From: a virus
Strand: one strand, 5' to 3'
Length of the DNA: 64,000 nt
Virus record (IMG/VR): IMGVR_UViG_3300006919_000042
Span: 1 to 64,000 of that record
Of this stretch, positions 35,867 to 45,220 are shown one piece after another. A program made the position numbers and the translations under genes. The notes below the pieces were generated by a model. The model was not told the origin of the DNA, did not search any database, and was given only the letters and a program-made list of their open reading frames with translations. Numbering within the stretch: the first letter of the stretch is position 1; each line of letters starts with the position of its first letter.

Positions 35867-37372
35867 ATGAGTAAAAAAATCAAAGCAATCGTAAGTGAGA
35901 AAACAATCGTTATCCACTACGACGGGAAAAAAGTTAACATCCAAAAACAGACGGATCAAACACTATTCCAAGAAGTATCTCTGTTGATTGACAACAAAGA
36001 TGAAAAGGCATTAATTGCCAAATTCAAATCGATCAAAGAGATCGCAGAAAAATTCTCCAACAAGATGATTGAAGTTGATAATGATGGCAAAGCCACTCTG
36101 AAAGGAAGTGACCGAGTTATTCCACCTGCAGTGATTAAGAAGATGTTAGAGCTTGAAAAAGACCAACAAGACTTCTTACCACTAATCAGATTCTGGAGAA
36201 AACTTCAAAAGAACCCTAGTACTAATTCACGTGAACAACTTTATGGATTCATGCTTGCCAATCATATTCCGATTACAGAGCAAGGTGACATAGTTGTTGA
36301 AAAAGGAGTTAGTCAAAAACGAGGTGGAGTTCCAGGTCATTTAATTGACGGACACTCAGGAACAGTTGATAATAGTGTTGGACAGACTGTAGAAATGCCT
36401 AGAAGTGGTGTCGTTGATGATCCAAAACAAACTTGTAGTCGAGGACTTCATGTTGGAGCACCTGACTTCGTTAGAAATCACTGGAACCAAAAGATCATCA
36501 TTGAATGTGTAGTTAATCCTGAGGACGTAGTATCTGTTCCAGTTGATTATAGGAACACCAAGATGAGAGTTTGTAAGTATAAAGTAATGGGATATAGTTC
36601 TAAGAGTGAGAGAACTAATCAAGTCGTTGCAGTATCCGATTTTGTTACACTACCAAGTGAGGCTGTATTGAAACTTCTTAAAGATGGTGTTGAAGGTGGA
36701 AAAGAGCAGAATGAGCCTAATGAGAAGCAGGCTGTAGTTACTAGCATTAAAGTCAATAAATCAATTACAACTACCAATGAGTATGTTGAAACATTGAGTA
36801 AGATGACTGCAGGTAAAATCATCACACACGTTGAGGAGGTTACAGGAACGAAGATTACCCTTAATCCTAAGAACAAGAAAGCCATCATCAAGAAAGGTGC
36901 TGAGTTACTTGAGATATTCCACACCACTAAACAGATTGCTGCGACGCAAGAAACTCAAGATGAAGTAATTGCTACTGTCAAGAAGCAAGAAACTGGTCCT
37001 TGGAGTGTAAGAATGACAAGTGCTGGTAGCAGTAAACTTGCAGTAGCTAAACTATATGTTGAACAATTCAATTGTGGTTTAAGAGCTGGTAAGCAGATGA
37101 TTGATAAAGCACCATTCGTTATGATATCAGGTGCTAGTAAAAGATTTGCTGAAAGATATGTAAAGCTGTTTACTGAGGTTGGTGCTAAGATGGAGACGTT
37201 CAAACCGAATGTTGATAAGAAAGAGATCGTTCTTTCAAACCACACAATTCCTCAACTAATTGGAATGGTACAAGCTAAATTCAATGAGAGAATTAAGAGT
37301 AGAGCGCCTAGAACAGAGGTTGAATCTATCACAAGAAAGCTGTATGAAAGTGCAGGTTATAAAGTAATCTAA
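35867..37372 (+). CDS. rIIB: rIIB-like protein with C-terminal L7/L12-like domain
   Basis: 501 residues. The N-terminal 270 residues match the rIIB family (GFMLANHIPITEQGDIVVEK, CSRGLHVGAPDFV, then VVNPEDVVSVPVDY). Residues about 380-445 (GPWSVRMTSAG, KLAVAKLYVEQF, LRAGKQMIDKAPF) resemble the C-terminal domain of ribosomal protein L7/L12. The tail may contain another small helical unit. It acts with rIIA in excluding the effects of prophage defence. The L7/L12-like addition is the odd feature. Confidence 0.75.
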   Translation: MSKKIKAIVSEKTIVIHYDGKKVNIQKQTDQTLFQEVSLLIDNKDEKALIAKFKSIKEIAEKFSNKMIEVDNDGKATLKGSDRVIPPAVIKKMLELEKDQQDFLPLIRFWRKLQKNPSTNSREQLYGFMLANHIPITEQGDIVVEKGVSQKRGGVPGHLIDGHSGTVDNSVGQTVEMPRSGVVDDPKQTCSRGLHVGAPDFVRNHWNQKIIIECVVNPEDVVSVPVDYRNTKMRVCKYKVMGYSSKSERTNQVVAVSDFVTLPSEAVLKLLKDGVEGGKEQNEPNEKQAVVTSIKVNKSITTTNEYVETLSKMTAGKIITHVEEVTGTKITLNPKNKKAIIKKGAELLEIFHTTKQIAATQETQDEVIATVKKQETGPWSVRMTSAGSSKLAVAKLYVEQFNCGLRAGKQMIDKAPFVMISGASKRFAERYVKLFTEVGAKMETFKPNVDKKEIVLSNHTIPQLIGMVQAKFNERIKSRAPRTEVESITRKLYESAGYKVI

Positions 37373-37380
37373 TTCACAAA

Positions 37381-37404
37381 AGGGCCATTAACGTGGCCCT
37401 TTTT
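37381..37404 (+). terminator. Terminator after rIIB-like gene
   Basis: Stem AGGGCCA (37381-37387) / TGGCCCT (37394-37400), loop TTAACG, then T tract. Confidence 0.9.
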
Positions 37405-37417
37405 AAATTCACAAAAC

Positions 37418-37630
37418 ATGATAGTTTATAGAGAAGAGAAAGGTGGACTGATTACATTAGATGTATCAACACTGACGGCTGAGGAACTGACTGAGGAAGT
37501 CTTAGACAGATTCTATGTAATAGTAAGAAAGAAGTGGTGGGAGTCTCATCGTAGATTCTTGAAGAGAATTGCTAAAGTTTATAAGCAAAAGTCAAACACA
37601 ATGGTAACATATAAAGGAAAAGTATTATGA
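37418..37630 (+). CDS. Unknown 70-residue protein
   Basis: Basic C-terminal half (VRKKWWESHRRFLKRIAKVY). It starts 14 bases after a terminator and overlaps the kinase gene by 4 bases. Confidence 0.55.
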   Translation: MIVYREEKGGLITLDVSTLTAEELTEEVLDRFYVIVRKKWWESHRRFLKRIAKVYKQKSNTMVTYKGKVL

Positions 37631-38238
37631 TAATAGCAATCTCCGGTAAGGCTGGATCAGGAAAGGATGAAGTAGGTAAGATTATTCAATATCTTACAAG
37701 TCCAAGTGCAATATCAAAAGGAACTTATACACATTGTCAACAGTACGGTCACGTATATGACGTTGACTTTGTAATTCATAAGTTCGCTGCAAAGCTCAAA
37801 TCAAGTATCGAGCATAAGTTTCCAAACGATTTCAATGCATTCTTGTGGGAGACCTCAGGATCTGAATATCGTGATGAAGTAATTAAATGCTTAGGAATGA
37901 CTCGTAGAGAGTTGTTGATTGATGAAGCAATGGCACTCAGAGGGATTAATAAGGATTATTGGGTAGCAGCATTGATGGGAGAATACACTCTAGCAAGAAA
38001 GTGGTTGATAACAGATATGAGATTTCCAAACGAACTTGAAGCTGTTGTTGAGAAACAAGGGTTCTGCTTACGTGTAGAACGTCCAGGAGCAAAGTTAATC
38101 GACTCAATCTCAGAAACTAGCTTAGACCACATCGTAGGTCAAGGAAAAGGCTTAGATGACGTAATCATCAATGATGGAACTATTGAGCAATTAGTTCAGT
38201 GCGTTCGTCATTGGATGATAGAGAGAGAGTTGCTTTGA
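37627..38238 (+). CDS. Deoxynucleoside monophosphate kinase, T4 gp1-like
   Basis: 203 residues. P-loop IAISGKAGSGKDEVG (about 3-17), then HKFAAKLKSS, GMTRRELLIDEA and WLITDMRFPNELEAV, the pattern of phage dNMP kinases related to adenylate kinase. It would phosphorylate dNMPs from host DNA breakdown and, in a modified-DNA phage, must handle ordinary dGMP since modification is made after synthesis. Confidence 0.8.
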   Translation: MIIAISGKAGSGKDEVGKIIQYLTSPSAISKGTYTHCQQYGHVYDVDFVIHKFAAKLKSSIEHKFPNDFNAFLWETSGSEYRDEVIKCLGMTRRELLIDEAMALRGINKDYWVAALMGEYTLARKWLITDMRFPNELEAVVEKQGFCLRVERPGAKLIDSISETSLDHIVGQGKGLDDVIINDGTIEQLVQCVRHWMIERELL

Positions 38239-38729
38239 ATTTAGTGACAATACATACTGACGGAAGCGCAGTCAATAACAAGACTGTACACAACTCAGGC
38301 CATGGAGGGGCTGGTGTGGTATTTCATCATGGTGAAAGAGAAGTGACTCGACATTTTGGGTCATTCAGAAATACCACATCCGCACGCATGGAAATCTTCG
38401 CAATCATTAAAGCACTCGAACTAACACGTCCAGGAGTTTTGATTAAATTATTCACAGATAATCAATACTGTAGTAATACAATAAATCATGATTGGTACAA
38501 TAAATGGATCACTACTCAAGCTGATAAAGCCAATATGGATCTGTGGAGACGATTCAAAAAGATATATCAAACACATACATGCAACGGTAGTAGGATTGAA
38601 GTGACTTGGATAAAAGGTCACGCAAAGGGAAAGTATATTCATAATGAGACAGCAGACCGTTTGGCCACTAAGGGTCGCCTAAAAGTCCGCGAGATTGTTG
38701 ACAACCGAGATGGATTCAAAAATTGTTAA
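38235..38729 (+). CDS. rnhA: Ribonuclease HI
   Basis: About 164 residues from a TTG that overlaps the kinase stop (TTGA). Motifs are IHTDGSAVNN (Asp), ARMEIFAIIKALEL (Glu), LFTDNQYC (Asp) and KGHAKGKYIHNETADRLA (His and last Asp). It removes RNA primers from lagging-strand fragments. A longer frame begins with GTG at 38199 but would add a tail overlapping the kinase. Confidence 0.85.
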   Translation: MNLVTIHTDGSAVNNKTVHNSGHGGAGVVFHHGEREVTRHFGSFRNTTSARMEIFAIIKALELTRPGVLIKLFTDNQYCSNTINHDWYNKWITTQADKANMDLWRRFKKIYQTHTCNGSRIEVTWIKGHAKGKYIHNETADRLATKGRLKVREIVDNRDGFKNC

Positions 38730-38813
38730 AAAATACAATCGAATAACCCATTCAAGAACTAAAGATTGTTAGTATTTTTATACTTCAATTTCAAAAAAAT
38801 AACACCCACCAAC

Positions 38814-40808
38814 ATGGCGAGAAAATTCAAACTCAAGCAAGCATTTATAGAGCAATACAAAACCAAAAAGCCTCCATTCGGATTTAATGGCTTGGGAGAA
38901 TTAACATACATCAGGACATATTCAAGAGTAAAAGCAGATGGGACCAACGAGGTTTGGTATGAAACAGTAAGAAGAGTAGTCGAAGGTACGTACAGAATTC
39001 AGCAGCGACATATTGAAAAGTATGGACTTGGCTGGAGTGAGTGGAAAGCTAATAATTCAGCTGAGGAGATGTATGATCGAATGTTCTCAATGAAGTTCCT
39101 TCCTCCTGGAAGAGGACTTTGGGCAATGGGAACAGCACTAACTGAGGAGCGAGATTTGTTTGCAGCATTAAACAACTGTGCATTCGTATCGACTGAGAAT
39201 ATTGGTTATAGTGGCGATGAAGCAGTTAAGCCATTTACATTCCTGATGGATATGAGTATGTTGGGAGTAGGAGTAGGATTTGATGTTCATGGAGAAAATA
39301 AGATTATTCTTGAAACACCTGATACAGAACAAATTACCTATAAGATTCCAGATACACGTGAAGGTTGGGTAGAGTCAGTTTCAATACTACTCAAGAATTA
39401 TTTCATGAAAGGACAGAAGCAAGTAGAATTTGATTATTCAGACATTCGTCCATATGGAACGCTAATTAAAACGTTTGGAGGTACTGCCTCAGGACCAGAT
39501 CCATTAATAGAACTACACAATCAGATCCGCAAGACATTCTCAGATAGACAAGATGAAAGAATCACTCAAACAGATATCGTTGATATCATGAACCACATTG
39601 GTTGCTGCGTAGTTGCAGGTAATGTCAGACGTACAGCTGAAATAGTATTTGGAAGTCCTAAAAGTGATGAGTATTTGAAGCTTAAAAGTTACACATACAA
39701 TGCAGAAAAGGGTATTTATGAAGGAGAAATGGCTCACAGAGCTGATTATGGTTGGACATCAAACAATAGCGTTTATGCTGAATTAGGAATGGATTATTCC
39801 AAAGTAGCTAATCAAACAGCACGTAACGGAGAACCAGGATATGCATGGCTACAGAATATGCAAAAGTTTGGAAGAATGGTTGATCCACCAAACTGGAAAG
39901 ATAAGAAAGCTAAGGGAGCAAATCCTTGTGTAGAACAAACACTAGAATCATTTGAACTATGTTGTTTGGTTGAAACTTTTCCTACACTACATACTGACAT
40001 GGAAGATTACCTAAAGACGTTAAAATACGCTTATTTATATGCCAAAACAGTAACATTAGGGAAGACTCACTGGAGTGAAACTAATAAAGTGATGCTACGT
40101 AACAGAAGAATTGGAACATCACAAAGTGGAATTGCACAATTTGTTGAGAAGCACGGATTAGAAACTTACAGACAATGGTGTAATAATGGATACAATACAA
40201 TTCAAGCATACGATGAAGAGTACAGTGATTGGTTATGTATTCCAAGATCGATCAAAACAACTAGTGTAAAGCCAAGTGGAACAGTAAGTCTGTTGCCAGG
40301 AGTTACACCAGGAATGCACTATCCTGAGGCAGCTTGGTATAAGAGAAGAATCAGAATAGCTACAACCAGCGCACTTGTACAGAAATGTATTGATGCTGGA
40401 TATCACGTTGAGCCTGATGTAGTTAGTAGTAAAACAATGGTAGTTACAGTTCCTGTTCACATTCCAGGAGTGAGAACAATTGATCAAGTGTCGATGTGGG
40501 AACAACTGTCATTAGCTGCATTCATACAGCATTGGTGGGCAGACAATCAGGTAAGTTGTACAGTAACTTTCCAAAAAGAAGAGGGATCGCAGATTAAAGC
40601 TGCGTTGAACTACTTTCAATACAAGCTAAAAGGGATCAGTTTTCTACCAAAGACGGAAGCAGGTGCGTTTGCACAGATGCCTTACGAAGAGATAACAGAA
40701 CAAGAGTATGAAGATAGCGTCAAAGGGATTAAAGCACTAGACTTTAGTGGTGTTGGAGAGGATAGTACTCCAGAGAAGTATTGTGACTCAAGCAGTTGTG
40801 AGATATAA
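38814..40808 (+). CDS. nrdJ: Class II (B12-dependent) ribonucleoside triphosphate reductase
   Basis: 664 residues from the ATG at 38814; the frame reaches 38766, but that part covers the promoter-like region. Features are NNCAF (redox Cys, about 121), NPCVEQ (catalytic N-C-E triad of the radical site, about 372) and ELCCLVE (second redox Cys), with a C-terminal CDSSSC pair for re-reduction. The layout fits monomeric adenosylcobalamin RTPR of the Lactobacillus type rather than NrdA. It makes dNTPs without oxygen or an iron subunit but depends on host cobalamin. Confidence 0.87.
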   Translation: MARKFKLKQAFIEQYKTKKPPFGFNGLGELTYIRTYSRVKADGTNEVWYETVRRVVEGTYRIQQRHIEKYGLGWSEWKANNSAEEMYDRMFSMKFLPPGRGLWAMGTALTEERDLFAALNNCAFVSTENIGYSGDEAVKPFTFLMDMSMLGVGVGFDVHGENKIILETPDTEQITYKIPDTREGWVESVSILLKNYFMKGQKQVEFDYSDIRPYGTLIKTFGGTASGPDPLIELHNQIRKTFSDRQDERITQTDIVDIMNHIGCCVVAGNVRRTAEIVFGSPKSDEYLKLKSYTYNAEKGIYEGEMAHRADYGWTSNNSVYAELGMDYSKVANQTARNGEPGYAWLQNMQKFGRMVDPPNWKDKKAKGANPCVEQTLESFELCCLVETFPTLHTDMEDYLKTLKYAYLYAKTVTLGKTHWSETNKVMLRNRRIGTSQSGIAQFVEKHGLETYRQWCNNGYNTIQAYDEEYSDWLCIPRSIKTTSVKPSGTVSLLPGVTPGMHYPEAAWYKRRIRIATTSALVQKCIDAGYHVEPDVVSSKTMVVTVPVHIPGVRTIDQVSMWEQLSLAAFIQHWWADNQVSCTVTFQKEEGSQIKAALNYFQYKLKGISFLPKTEAGAFAQMPYEEITEQEYEDSVKGIKALDFSGVGEDSTPEKYCDSSSCEI

Positions 40809-40861
40809 CTGTGGAAGTCTGATGTAGGATCCGTATATTTAAGCTCTTTAAAACATAACCT

Positions 40862-42400
40862 ATGAGTCGTTATACAACGAAAGCAAAGGAATTATCGAAT
40901 GAGATAAAACCGCTAGTAGAAGCAAATCCACTCTTATCAAATGTTAAAATAGCACAACTGATGGTCCTTAACGGGAATACATCAGGAGCTCAATACTTAC
41001 GACACATCGTAGGAGCATGGAAAGCAATGCAAGGGCTGTCAGATCAGGCACTACCACAAGCAAAAGCAATACCACCTGATACAATTGGTAAAGTAGCTTC
41101 ACCAACAGCTCCGAAGAAAGGAATTGAGATTAGAGGAGACCATATTGTTGTCAATTGGGATACTCAAACAATTATAACAACACTAGGAGATTGGGGTACT
41201 TACGTATCATCCTTCGATAGACATAGTTTAATTCAGAGAAAATATGTGTATTCGCATGGCAACGAGACAGCTGCGATTGTTGCAATGGAATTTGACTTTC
41301 CTCACACCAAAGCAGTTTATGTCTATGCAAGACTCCACGGATTTAGTAAAGCGTCTCCAGGACAAACTGACCTAGAATTTGAATTAGGTAAGAGTGTAGA
41401 GGACGCAGTTGAGGAGAATATCCAGACAATTAAGCGTAGAGTTTATAAAGGGACCAAAAAAGCTGAGTGGAAACAGACTCAAGAAGCTGCAACTAAGTGG
41501 TGGAACTTAGAGAATACATTACTAGAATCAATTGAAGTACTAGCTGCAGAACTTAAAGCTGAGAAGCCGAAACAACTACAATTCATCATACCTGAGACTG
41601 ACTATCAATTCGCAGCATTTGTAGGAATTACAGACGTACATTATCTCAAGATGTGCTATGACCATGCTGGAGGAATCACTTACAACAGAGAAATAGCAAA
41701 GACCAGACTTGAAGACCATGTAGTTAAATTAGCTGCAGAGGCTTCGCGTTACGGAAGACCTGAGAAGTTCTTTGTTACGTTAGGTAATGACAATATTCAT
41801 GTAGATGGTATTCATCAATCAACAACTAGATTAACAAGTCAACATGAAGCGAGTGATGGGATTTGGAGATTGGAGTTGAAGAACTACATACGTATTCAAA
41901 TCGACCTAATTAATTACTACAAACAAATAGCACCAGTCACTGTGATTCCAGTTAAAGGTAATCACGATTACGAAACATCAATAGCAATCCAAGCATTCAT
42001 TGACCTATATTATGAAAATGATGACCAAGTTGATGTGATTACCTGTCATGATGCACGTGCATATGTTCAGTATCATCAAGTATGTTTAATAACTACACAT
42101 GGAGATGAGCTCAAATCTATAAATAACTTGGAAAGCCAAATACACAAGTTAATAATGGGTGAGGCTAAGAATCAAGGAATTGATGTGATGGAGGTTGAGT
42201 ATTACATCATATTTCACGGACACGAGCACGTTGGATCTACAAGAGATCTTAATGGTAGAGTACAGAGAATAGGACTAAGCTCATTGAGTGACATAGATGA
42301 TTTCTGGCACAAAGCTAACGGGTATGTTGGTCGTCAACAAGAAAGTCAGATTATAATTATAGATCCAAAAAGAGGAAGAAAAGCAATTATGTACGCTTAA
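40862..42400 (+). CDS. Metallophosphoesterase with N-terminal HTH-like region
   Basis: 512 residues. The calcineurin-like phosphoesterase domain spans about 245-490: ITDVHYLKM, TLGNDNIHVDG, VIPVKGNHDYET, TTHGDE and FHGHEHVGSTR give the metal and catalytic residues. The first 60 residues (KIAQLMVLNGNTSGAQYLRH) resemble a helix-turn-helix. Substrate unknown; it could be DNA, RNA or nucleotide. Confidence 0.75.
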   Translation: MSRYTTKAKELSNEIKPLVEANPLLSNVKIAQLMVLNGNTSGAQYLRHIVGAWKAMQGLSDQALPQAKAIPPDTIGKVASPTAPKKGIEIRGDHIVVNWDTQTIITTLGDWGTYVSSFDRHSLIQRKYVYSHGNETAAIVAMEFDFPHTKAVYVYARLHGFSKASPGQTDLEFELGKSVEDAVEENIQTIKRRVYKGTKKAEWKQTQEAATKWWNLENTLLESIEVLAAELKAEKPKQLQFIIPETDYQFAAFVGITDVHYLKMCYDHAGGITYNREIAKTRLEDHVVKLAAEASRYGRPEKFFVTLGNDNIHVDGIHQSTTRLTSQHEASDGIWRLELKNYIRIQIDLINYYKQIAPVTVIPVKGNHDYETSIAIQAFIDLYYENDDQVDVITCHDARAYVQYHQVCLITTHGDELKSINNLESQIHKLIMGEAKNQGIDVMEVEYYIIFHGHEHVGSTRDLNGRVQRIGLSSLSDIDDFWHKANGYVGRQQESQIIIIDPKRGRKAIMYA

Positions 42401-42403
42401 TGG

Positions 42404-42433
42404 TTGCTAGATAGATATATAATATGTATCTTT
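42404..42433 (+). promoter_or_regulatory. Promoter, TTGC/AGATATA/TATCTTT
   Basis: TTGC at 42404-42407, AGATATA, TATCTTT at 42427-42433. It fixes the downstream start at a GTG preceded by AAAATCGGAAATC. Confidence 0.8.
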
Positions 42434-42463
42434 GACCATTATAAACAATTAAAATCGGAAATC

Positions 42464-42997
42464 GTGAACAAAAATGTAATAGTTATCACAAAAAAAGAGC
42501 AAGTACTGTTGAACAACTTTCCACAGTATCAGCCAATTAAAGGAGATCAATTTCATGGAGCAGTAACTGTTGCTTCTGCTAATCCAGCAAAATTTATTGT
42601 CAGTGTAGACGACGATGTAGTAATGTCTGAGGAGACATTCACTTCAATCTACGACAAAAGTAGTCTTAGAGCTGGATGGATTGATAGTACATTAACTATT
42701 CGCAGTCTTGAATTAATTAGACAAGAACTGATATCACTTCAAACAAAATACATCAACAACGACATCGATATAATTATATTGACTTACGGTTATAATGAGT
42801 TATTTGCAGACGTTAAGAATGCAGACATCATCAAACAAACCGGAGATTTAGTTCGTTTATGGAAGAAACAAACCAAACAATTAATGGGATTTGATATTCC
42901 TGTAGTTATTCAGATCAAACGTAGAGTAAGTTTGCTGTCAACTGAGGAAGAACAGAAGATAGATCGGTTGTTATTAACACATTTGAGTCATGAATAA
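42464..42997 (+). CDS. Unknown 177-residue protein with GTG start
   Basis: The start is the GTG at 42464, right after the conserved AAAATCGGAAATC leader; the upstream in-frame region is the promoter. The sequence alternates strands and helices (KNVIVITKKEQVLLNNFPQY, IIILTYGYNEL). No family recognised. It overlaps the next gene by 8 bases. Confidence 0.6.
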   Translation: MNKNVIVITKKEQVLLNNFPQYQPIKGDQFHGAVTVASANPAKFIVSVDDDVVMSEETFTSIYDKSSLRAGWIDSTLTIRSLELIRQELISLQTKYINNDIDIIILTYGYNELFADVKNADIIKQTGDLVRLWKKQTKQLMGFDIPVVIQIKRRVSLLSTEEEQKIDRLLLTHLSHE

Positions 42998-43214
42998 ACT
43001 GTATTTAAAAGCACTATGTACAGTTAATAGCTGTAGAAATAGAGAACAATTAGTTAGTGCATTGAGATATGTTGAGCTAATTAGAAAGATAGATCACTTT
43101 ACGTGGATTAGAGCAAAGGCTTATGCAGAGTCGGTGTTAAAATCATATGACAAGACATATAAAGGAAAAATACATTCACAAACAAAAACACATGATAATA
43201 GCAATAGATTTTGA
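42990..43214 (+). CDS. Unknown 74-residue protein
   Basis: Helical and basic. It overlaps its predecessor by 8 and its successor by 23 bases, consistent with coupled translation. Confidence 0.5.
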   Translation: MNKLYLKALCTVNSCRNREQLVSALRYVELIRKIDHFTWIRAKAYAESVLKSYDKTYKGKIHSQTKTHDNSNRF

Positions 43215-43587
43215 TGGAACGATATTTGAGGCTGAGTGGCCTGAGGTAGGATCTATAAGACTCAACGCAAAGAGAATTATAAACAGACTATTCAAAGAAG
43301 GTCACACAATTATTATCAACACGTGTAGAAGTGGTAGAGCAGAAGAATTAGCTATATTAGCACTAAACAAGAATGACATTGACTATCATCATATTAATGA
43401 GAACTGTCCAATTAGGCAGGCTGAATATCAAGGTGAAGATTGTAGAAAAATCAGCGCTGATGTATATATTGACGACAAGTGTGTAGGAGGATTGCCAACA
43501 TGGAATCAAATCTACTCAATAATAGATAAATTAGAAAATCCTGAGAATTATAAGACCTCAGGTAAGCGTAAAATGAATAAATTATGA
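43192..43587 (+). CDS. HAD-like hydrolase
   Basis: 131 residues from the ATG at 43192. HAD motif I is AIDFDGTIFE (residues 4-13) with the nucleophilic Asp; motif II is INTCRSGR; motif IV is DVYIDDKCVGG. It is like the small phage/bacterial 'BT0820-type' HAD phosphatases. Substrate unknown, possibly a nucleotide or end-repair phosphate. Confidence 0.75.
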   Translation: MIIAIDFDGTIFEAEWPEVGSIRLNAKRIINRLFKEGHTIIINTCRSGRAEELAILALNKNDIDYHHINENCPIRQAEYQGEDCRKISADVYIDDKCVGGLPTWNQIYSIIDKLENPENYKTSGKRKMNKL

Positions 43588-44171
43588 AAAAAATCGTAAC
43601 ATTGGCACTAATCCTATTATGGATAGGACCTGTCACAGCACAGTTTAAGTATGGAAAGAAAGATCCAGCACACTACTTTTACACAAACCTATCAGTTGAT
43701 GCCAATATGGCATTTGGCTTGAAAGACAATAGCAATACAGCAGCACCTGATCGAGGATTTGATTGGGACTTAGAGGTAGGAGTTAGAACAGATGAAATCG
43801 TTGGAGTATATATATTCTATGGTAGATTCAATGAATTTGATTACCAAAACTATGGAGCTGGTGTTGATGTATATATTCAACCACTGAGAGACTTTGGCAT
43901 TGACCTACACAATCCGTTTAATGGCAAGAGACTATTCAAAGTATTTGATGGCATTGAAGCTAGTATAGGAGCTTACTACTCAGCAATACTTAGAAAAGAC
44001 GGTAATGGTAATTGGGCAAGTGGTACATCATGGATAAGTCCCAAAGCTCAAATAATCTTTTGGAATGGTGACTTAGGTTTCACATTGAGTGGAAAGTTTC
44101 AAGGAAGACCTGAGCTTGGTAAGAGAGTGTTTGAAGGTCAGTTTGGACTAACACTAAAATTCGATAGGTAA
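43584..44171 (+). CDS. Secreted outer-membrane beta-barrel-like protein
   Basis: 195 residues. Signal peptide KKIVTLALILLWIGPVTAQ, then an amphipathic beta-strand pattern with repeated aromatic belts (LEVGVRTDEIVGVYIFYGRF, AGVDVYIQPL) and a C-terminal strand FGLTLKFDR ending near an aromatic residue. This is typical of small outer-membrane barrels of Bacteroidetes. A phage-encoded barrel could alter adsorption by competing phages; this role is inferred. Confidence 0.65.
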   Translation: MKKIVTLALILLWIGPVTAQFKYGKKDPAHYFYTNLSVDANMAFGLKDNSNTAAPDRGFDWDLEVGVRTDEIVGVYIFYGRFNEFDYQNYGAGVDVYIQPLRDFGIDLHNPFNGKRLFKVFDGIEASIGAYYSAILRKDGNGNWASGTSWISPKAQIIFWNGDLGFTLSGKFQGRPELGKRVFEGQFGLTLKFDR

Positions 44172-44401
44172 TGGATATCAGACAACAAATATGGGAGGCT
44201 CGTAATGCACACTTCAACAAGAATAGGCACGATCCGACAATAGTAATAATGACACCAAAGAATTACGCTGAACTTATCAGAGAACTTGCTGGCGATCAAA
44301 GAATTGGAAGTGATATGATTAATGGAGAACTCACTCAAATTTTTGGACTAGAACCATTCAGATCACACGACGTTGAACAAAATAAATTTATAATAAAATG
44401 A
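44171..44401 (+). CDS. Unknown 76-residue protein
   Basis: Contains PTIVIMTPKNYAELIREL, as in small phage proteins of the type-'MTPxxY' fold, but the family is not certain. It overlaps both neighbours by 1-4 bases. Confidence 0.5.
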   Translation: MDIRQQIWEARNAHFNKNRHDPTIVIMTPKNYAELIRELAGDQRIGSDMINGELTQIFGLEPFRSHDVEQNKFIIK

Positions 44402-44697
44402 TTACACAATTAATTAAGATTTTAGTATTAGCGTTCATCCAGAACATTAGCTTCACGTTAGTAAGTAGAAGTAGAAACCGTGACAACAAGAGATACCATG
44501 TAATTGCTGCAGTATTTTCAAACAGTATATGGTTCTTAACGTTTAGGGAATTAATCCTGGGAGACATGAACTACATCCTTTTTGTGCCGTATGTAATTGG
44601 TACAGTACTTGGAAGTGTATATGGAATGACCTTATCAATGAAGATTGAGAAGTGGTTAGGAGCATCTGCAGATGGACATTTATCAAAGAAAAAGTAG
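44398..44697 (+). CDS. Small polytopic membrane protein
   Basis: 99 residues with about three hydrophobic segments (LIKILVLAFIQNISFTLV, VIAAVFSNSIWFLTF, FVPYVIGTVLGSVYGMTL) and a basic tail. It probably inserts in the inner membrane. Role unknown. Confidence 0.6.
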   Translation: MITQLIKILVLAFIQNISFTLVSRSRNRDNKRYHVIAAVFSNSIWFLTFRELILGDMNYILFVPYVIGTVLGSVYGMTLSMKIEKWLGASADGHLSKKK

Positions 44698-44701
44698 AAG
44701 T

Positions 44702-44857
44702 ATGACTCAAGTAAAGAGCTTTACTGAAATTAACGCAGAACAGAAATGTAATGAGTTTCTCAAGAAGATAGGAGACGATGTCATTGCAGTATTTCCACAG
44801 TATAGCGCACTGTTAGGAAGATTAGTTTACACAGTACATTACACAGTAACACAATAA
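44702..44857 (+). CDS. Small protein, 51 residues
   Basis: The ATG at 44702 follows the previous stop by 4 bases. A frame from 44672 exists but would overlap that gene. Helical, no motif. Confidence 0.45.
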   Translation: MTQVKSFTEINAEQKCNEFLKKIGDDVIAVFPQYSALLGRLVYTVHYTVTQ

Positions 44858-44860
44858 AAG

Positions 44861-45022
44861 ATGTATCACACATTAGGACAATTATTAGTATTAGGATTGC
44901 TTGCAGTATTCATACTGATTTGTGCTTTGATAGTTATTCAAGTTGTCAAAGGAATCATTCAAATCCTTTATGAGATAATTGACCTTATCAAGTATCTAAT
45001 CAAAGCGATAGTAGGAAGATAA
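44861..45022 (+). CDS. Small hydrophobic membrane protein, 53 residues
   Basis: ATG at 44861, stop overlapping the next start (TAATG). One strong membrane helix (LLVLGLLAVFILICALIVIQ) then an amphipathic helix, a pattern shared by phage holins and small inhibitors. Function not known. Confidence 0.55.
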   Translation: MYHTLGQLLVLGLLAVFILICALIVIQVVKGIIQILYEIIDLIKYLIKAIVGR

Positions 45023-45147
45023 TGGCAGATCCAAATAGACCACCACTATCATTAAAGGTAGAAAAGAAACTAGAGCCGAAACTCACTCGTAGACAAAGAA
45101 GAGAGCTCGGACGCAAACTAAATAAGAAAATACGTGATGGAAGATAG
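45022..45147 (+). CDS. Tiny basic protein, 41 residues
   Basis: Starts MADPNRPPLSLKVEKKLEP and ends in an Arg/Lys-rich tail (LTRRQRRELGRKLNKK). Coupled to both neighbours by overlap. Confidence 0.45.
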   Translation: MADPNRPPLSLKVEKKLEPKLTRRQRRELGRKLNKKIRDGR

Positions 45148-45220
45148 AATAAAAGGTAAAATAATAGCAATAGCAATCTGGATGATTGCACTGTTAGTAG
45201 CAGCAATCTGGATAGGATGA
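45137..45220 (+). CDS. Tiny membrane peptide, 27 residues
   Basis: MEDRIKGKIIAIAIWMIALL and so on to GWIG-type end; a single membrane helix. It overlaps the previous and next genes (ATGA), which argues for translation. Confidence 0.4.
   Translation: MEDRIKGKIIAIAIWMIALLVAAIWIG

Noticed and set aside
42404-42463. Longer start for the gene at 42464 (MLDRYIICIF)
   Set aside because: This part is the promoter itself, with TTGC, AGATATA and TATCTTT.
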